Shown in pieces: positions 60,440 to 64,000 of a stretch of DNA of 64,000 nt (positions are counted from its first letter, which is position 1; each line of letters begins with the position of its first letter). This DNA comes from an uncultured Fibrobacter sp. (GTDB lineage Bacteria > Fibrobacterota > Fibrobacteria > Fibrobacterales > Fibrobacteraceae). The notes under the pieces were generated by a model. That model had not been told where the DNA came from. It saw only the letters and a program-made list of their open reading frames with translations, and did no database searches. Location of the stretch: positions 62,001 through 126,000 of the forward strand of contig NZ_CAMZCS010000006.1 in assembly GCF_947305105.1 (NCBI RefSeq), given 5' to 3'. Made by a program: the position numbers and the translations under genes.

Positions 60440-61657
60440 ATGAAGATAGCCATACAAAACCAGCGCAAGGAACGGGACAGACTTCTCGGTCTGCCGTATA
60501 TCCCCCGTCAAACCATATACGACTTTGACGAATTGCTGAAAAGCCCAAACATCAAGCTTTTGACGGGGCCGAGGCGTGTCGGAAAATCCACCCAGGCCCT
60601 TTTGATGTTGCGAGGCAAGAACTTCGCCTACCTGAATTTTGACGATAACGAACTATTGAACAAGTGGGACGAACAGCAGGCCGAACAGCTGCTCAGCGAA
60701 ATCTATCCGAATTACGAGTACCTGCTACTGGACGAAGTGCAGAACATTGACGATTGGGATGTCTGGGTAAATAAACTTTATCGACGTGGCGTGAATTTGG
60801 TCATAACCGGCAGTAACGCCAAAATGCTTTCTGGCGAAATGGCAACCGTACTAACTGGCCGCTACCTTGAAATCAACATGCTGCCATTTAGCCTTGCCGA
60901 AGCATCGCAGTTTGCTAGCCGCTTGGGTAATGCGGAAAAAATACAAGACGACTTCTTGAAAAACGGCGGTTATCCGGAGACTTTTACTCAAAGGTCTATT
61001 ACCCAGAGTTATTTACAGACCCTTTTCGATTCCATTCTGTACAAGGATATTGTCAGAAGACATAAGATCAGAAACGCAACTGACTTGAACAATGTAGCCA
61101 TGTTTCTTTTGTCCAATTTCACGGGAACATTTAGCTACAACGACGTGGCCGATGACCTTGGGCTCTCTAGCGTCACCACAACAAAAAAGTTCATGGATTA
61201 CTTGCACGAGCCGTTTCTGTTTTATTATCTGGACAGGTATAACAACAAACTAAAGTTGATGAAAAAAGCGCCCCGCAAGGTGTATGTGGTTGATAACGGT
61301 TTTGTTGCATCGAAGGCTTTCAATTTGAGCGAAAATCTCGGGAAATTGCTGGAAAACCAGGTCTTTGTGGAGTTGCTCCATCGCGGGTATGACACCGAAA
61401 AGACTTTGTTCTATTACCATTCCCGAAACGACAAGGAAACCGACTTTGTACTTCGTGAAGGCAACAAGGTCAAGGAACTTATCCAGGTTTGCTACGACAT
61501 GTCCAAAGAAAAGACTATAAAGCGGGAAGTGGACAGCATCGTCGAATGTGCGGGAGAACTAGGCTGCGACAACCTGACTATTGTGACATGGAACGAGGAA
61601 AGGACTATCGAAAAGAAAGGCTACACAATCAAGATTGTGCCTGTGGGTAAGTTTTAA
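60440..61657 (+). CDS. AAA ATPase with DUF4143 domain
   Basis: 405 residues. Walker A GPRRVGKS near residue 43, Walker B YLLLDEVQN, sensor VITGSNAKML, then the DUF4143 C-terminal domain (VVDNGFVASKAFNLSENLGK, ENQVFVELLHRGYD) with a PD-(D/E)XK-like segment DKETDFVL. Such proteins are abundant in gut bacteria, have many paralogs, and their function is unknown; defence or mobile-element roles are suspected. It interrupts the LysR cluster, and base composition is close to its surroundings. Confidence 0.9.
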   Translation: MKIAIQNQRKERDRLLGLPYIPRQTIYDFDELLKSPNIKLLTGPRRVGKSTQALLMLRGKNFAYLNFDDNELLNKWDEQQAEQLLSEIYPNYEYLLLDEVQNIDDWDVWVNKLYRRGVNLVITGSNAKMLSGEMATVLTGRYLEINMLPFSLAEASQFASRLGNAEKIQDDFLKNGGYPETFTQRSITQSYLQTLFDSILYKDIVRRHKIRNATDLNNVAMFLLSNFTGTFSYNDVADDLGLSSVTTTKKFMDYLHEPFLFYYLDRYNNKLKLMKKAPRKVYVVDNGFVASKAFNLSENLGKLLENQVFVELLHRGYDTEKTLFYYHSRNDKETDFVLREGNKVKELIQVCYDMSKEKTIKREVDSIVECAGELGCDNLTIVTWNEERTIEKKGYTIKIVPVGKF

Positions 61658-61664
61658 ACGTCCA

Positions 61665-61698
61665 CTATTCACTTGACGCATAGCGGATTTATTATATT
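61665..61698 (+). promoter_or_regulatory. Autoregulatory LysR site at the lysR promoter
   Basis: CTATTCACTTGACGCATAG (61665-61683), same sequence class as the three other sites, centred only 21.5 bp upstream of the -10 TATATT (61693-61698). It would cover the -35 region, a repression position. Confidence 0.7.
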
Positions 61699-61718
61699 CT
61701 CCCCAAAAGGGGCTTTTT

Positions 61719-62522
61719 ATGTTTGTCGAGACCTACATTTTACGATTGCTGGCCGGGTTCCTGGAATACGGGACGCTTTCTGCCGTTGCGGACAAGCTCT
61801 ACACTTCGCAGCCGGCGGTGAGCCGCGCGTTCAAGAAGCTGGAAGACGAAATCGGTGCTCCGCTCTTCGAGCGCAAAAAGAACCGCATCGAGCTGAACGA
61901 GAAGGGACGCACGGTCGCCGAATACGCGAAGCGCATCATGGATTTGCAGGGCGAAATGCTGGAAAAGGTAAGCCCGCAGGGGGCCATGCGCATGTTCTCT
62001 ATCGCGTCGGTGGCCATTCTCCCTGCCATGCGGATGGTGCAGGAACTGCAGGAAAAATACCCCGGCGCGCAGGTCACTTACGAGATTATCGACAACGAGT
62101 CGGGCGTGCTGAAGGCGCTGAACGAAGGCACTGCGGACATCGGCATCACGCTTAGGGCCCCACGCGCAAAGAAATACCGCGCCGAAAAATACATGCAGGA
62201 GCGGCTCTCGATTGCGCTCCCCAAAAAGCACCCGCTTGCGAAGCGCAAGTCCATCCGGCTCCGGGAACTCAAGGGCGAAACCATCATCCAGCGCAGCAAC
62301 GTAGGGTTCTGGGAGCAGGTCAAGCGCAAGAAGATTCCCGACGTCACCTTCATCAAACACGACAGCACGAAGGGCATTTCAAAGCTCATCGAGCAGTCTT
62401 CGCTGTTGACGTTCGTTTCGGACCAGAAGTTTGATTACGAAATTCCCAAGGACCGCAAGATTGTACCGCTCGCTGACCGCGAAATGAACGTGGAATTTTT
62501 CAAGGTGAAGTTAATGAAATAG
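61719..62522 (+). CDS. LysR-family transcriptional regulator of the exported-flavodoxin regulon
   Basis: 267 residues, somewhat short for LysR. N-terminal winged helix (AGFLEYGTLSAVADKLYTSQPAVSRAFKKLEDEIG ... FERKKNRIELNEKGRTV, read here as two parts) and the effector domain from about residue 90 (MFSIASVAILPAMRMV, LKALNEGTADIGITL). The palindromes at 58342, 59805, 61665 and 63027 are its likely sites. RBS AAAAGGGG. The inducer is unknown; electrophiles or quinones would fit the target genes. Confidence 0.92.
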   Translation: MFVETYILRLLAGFLEYGTLSAVADKLYTSQPAVSRAFKKLEDEIGAPLFERKKNRIELNEKGRTVAEYAKRIMDLQGEMLEKVSPQGAMRMFSIASVAILPAMRMVQELQEKYPGAQVTYEIIDNESGVLKALNEGTADIGITLRAPRAKKYRAEKYMQERLSIALPKKHPLAKRKSIRLRELKGETIIQRSNVGFWEQVKRKKIPDVTFIKHDSTKGISKLIEQSSLLTFVSDQKFDYEIPKDRKIVPLADREMNVEFFKVKLMK

Positions 62523-62547
62523 CGCGCGGGCGTTGCATTTTCGCGAC

Positions 62548-62949
62548 TCACTTCCTGATGAACTTTTCGTCGGTCTTGGGCATGGTGTTGTCGGGCGTGT
62601 AGCGTTCGACAGTCATTTTCAAGTCGTACTTGTCGCGGAGCTTCGCAATCGTCTTCATCATGGGCGAAGCATGGTGCACGTCGATGGCCGCCTGGCTTTC
62701 CCACGCGTCAATCAACAAGATGGTTTCGGGATCGTCCAGCGACTGGAAATATTCGTAGCGGATGTTGCCCTTCTCGGCACGGATTTTCGCCACCGTTCCG
62801 CTAGAAACCATCTCTTCGGCGAACTTCTTTGCCGCCCCGTTCTTACCCGTATAGCGCAGGTTTACCGTAATGTTGCTCATGGCACTCTCCGCAAAAACGC
62901 TCGCAGCGAGCGCAAGGATTGAAAATAGTGTTAAAAATTTGAGTTTCAT
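62548..62949 (-). CDS. Exported ABM-family (quinol monooxygenase-like) protein
   Basis: 133 residues with signal peptide (MKLKFLTLFSILALAASVFA). The mature part is an antibiotic-biosynthesis-monooxygenase ferredoxin-like domain (ITVNLRYTGKNGAAKKFAEE, GNIRYEYFQSLDDPETILLI, WESQAAIDVHHASPMMKTIA). The motif set is as in YgiN-type quinol monooxygenases, which are normally cytosolic. Own LysR-type promoter. Confidence 0.88.
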   Translation of the reverse strand: MKLKFLTLFSILALAASVFAESAMSNITVNLRYTGKNGAAKKFAEEMVSSGTVAKIRAEKGNIRYEYFQSLDDPETILLIDAWESQAAIDVHHASPMMKTIAKLRDKYDLKMTVERYTPDNTMPKTDEKFIRK

Positions 62950-62976
62950 TTTGCCACTCCGAAATGTTTCATATGT

Positions 62977-63043
62977 AATATAAATATTTTCGGAGTATGC
63001 GCAAAATGCTTAATTTTCATGCTCAGTATGCGCATGACGCATA
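62977..63043 (-). promoter_or_regulatory. LysR-controlled promoter of the ABM gene
   Basis: Palindrome TATGCGCATGACGCATA (63027-63043) centred 55.5 bp upstream of the minus-strand -10 TATATT (62982-62977). Confidence 0.75.
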
Positions 63044-63051
63044 GCGAAAAC

Positions 63052-63942
63052 TTAAATTCTCACGCTGAGCACGGCGCCTTTGGTGTCGTCGTAAAATAGC
63101 GGGGCGATGGTAACCTTGGGCGGGGTCAGCTTTTCGCCGACTTTTTCCTTGTAGAACACGCTGCCGATGTACCAGCCGATGGAGGCTCCCATCAGGGTGC
63201 CCGCGACGGCGTCGGAAAACCAGTGGGCCTCCCCTTTTGCGCCGAGCACCATGCTTGTCGCGATATAGCCCGCATACAGGGCGCAGCCCGCCACGACGAG
63301 GGGCTTGTCGCGGTTGTAGCTTGCGATGCTCATGGCCATAGCCGCGTTGGTCATGGAATGTCCCGAGGGCCAGCCGTAAAAGACGCCGCGCCTAAAAAAT
63401 CCCCATTTGAAATCGCGGGAACGCTCGCCACTGTTGAGTTCTGCGTCAGGGTGCTCGCGTGCCGAAATCGCCTTGAGGATGTTGTTGTAGAGGAAAGCCA
63501 CGGCGGTAGCCTGCACGGCGACGGCACCGGTGTTGTTCAGCGCGCGGTTGTCGCTGATAAAGTACATGTAGCCCGGAACAAGAATCGGGAAAAATGTCCC
63601 CATCATCATGCCGGGAGTGAACGCAATGCCGTAAACAAGTTGATCCTGACGTGCCGCAAAACGGGCCACCATCAGGTCGTTATTTTCCATTGAGAACTTG
63701 TACGTGAGCGCACCGCCGAGCATGTGGAATCCGAGCGGCCAGCCGAACGCACTCAGCAACATGTTATGGCCCAGATGGTCGAGCGGGGAAAGCTTTTGTG
63801 CGGCATCGACATTCGCCGAGGTTACTGCAGAATCCACGGTTGTTGAATCAATCGAAGGCGTTTCGGCATGAGCGAAACTTGCAAATGCCGCGAGCAGCAC
63901 AAGCACCAATATCTTTTTAAATGTCGCTAACGATTGTTTCAT
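63052..63942 (-). CDS. PAP2-family membrane phosphatase
   Basis: 296 residues from ATG 63942 (GGAT upstream). Signal peptide to AHA, a short Ser/Thr linker, then about five helices with the PAP2 active site split in three: KAISAREHP, GWPSGHSMTN and GEAHWFSDAVAG. Dephosphorylates lipid phosphates such as undecaprenyl-PP, phosphatidylglycerol-P or lipid A. The third motif has GEAHW where many members have SRxxxxxH. The 5' side of the gene is at the window edge; nothing else is visible there. Confidence 0.88.
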   Translation of the reverse strand: MKQSLATFKKILVLVLLAAFASFAHAETPSIDSTTVDSAVTSANVDAAQKLSPLDHLGHNMLLSAFGWPLGFHMLGGALTYKFSMENNDLMVARFAARQDQLVYGIAFTPGMMMGTFFPILVPGYMYFISDNRALNNTGAVAVQATAVAFLYNNILKAISAREHPDAELNSGERSRDFKWGFFRRGVFYGWPSGHSMTNAAMAMSIASYNRDKPLVVAGCALYAGYIATSMVLGAKGEAHWFSDAVAGTLMGASIGWYIGSVFYKEKVGEKLTPPKVTIAPLFYDDTKGAVLSVRI

Positions 63943-64000
63943 ATATCCATATAAAATATACAAACACTCTAGATTCATTTTTTTTTGCTATTTTGACAAA

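Overview
The window reads as chromosome of a Fibrobacter-like bacterium (inference). The pointers are Ser-rich lipoprotein linkers, C-terminal secretion-type tails, a secreted GH30 enzyme, outer-membrane barrels ending in aromatic residues, and several families of short dispersed repeats. No rRNA, tRNA, phage or CRISPR was seen. Most of the window concerns metal uptake and secreted redox proteins.

Layout. 0-1.7 kb: an ECF uptake transporter (S, T and part of the A subunit). 1.9-19.5 kb: an iron region with a porin, feoB-feoA-DtxR-type regulator, a ferrosome-type P1B ATPase with a small partner, a TonB-dependent receptor with a lipoprotein partner, an AraC regulator, a pair of YbtPQ/IrtAB-like ABC half-transporters, DUF3793 and a flavodoxin. 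19.6-32.3 kb: two MMPL/RND proteins, a ZIP transporter, a second feoAB, a LolA-like protein, two outer-membrane barrels and tonB-exbB-exbD. 32.4-40.3 kb: one long minus-strand zinc locus (zur, znuACB, two small His/Cys membrane proteins, a His-rich lipoprotein, a ZnuD-like receptor and a NicO-family transporter). 40.6-51.2 kb: carB, an Rpn-type nuclease with a hypervariable tail, GH30 and assorted enzymes. 51.3-54.6 kb: a 617-bp element present twice as direct repeats, one copy truncating larE. 52.5-63.9 kb: exported flavodoxins, a DUF4405 cytochrome-like protein, CMD-cupin and ABM proteins, a LysR regulator, and decayed genes.

Three regulatory codes can be read directly. (1) TTAG-N6-CTAA boxes lie before the porin, the dtxR-feoAB operon, a possible small RNA and araC, with degenerate copies before the P1B ATPase operon; they are the likely sites of the DtxR-type regulator. 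(2) CCATTTGGAGTAGA, usually with a second copy exactly 20 bp upstream, lies before the TonB receptor, its lipoprotein and both MMPL genes, with a weaker copy before the second feoAB; the AraC protein is the obvious candidate. Together these suggest an iron cascade DtxR -> AraC -> uptake/export. (3) A TATGCG-N5-CGCATA palindrome is centred exactly 55.5 bp upstream of the -10 hexamer at three promoters (CMD-cupin/SUMF1-flavodoxin/DUF4405 operon, a flavodoxin, an ABM protein). A fourth copy overlaps the -35 region of the LysR gene. This defines an apparently undescribed LysR regulon of exported flavoproteins and their membrane partner.

The strongest candidates for new biology are the exported-flavodoxin regulon, the ferrosome-like operon with its iron-linked RNA candidate, the AraC-box regulon, and the small CxVC membrane proteins of the zinc operon.
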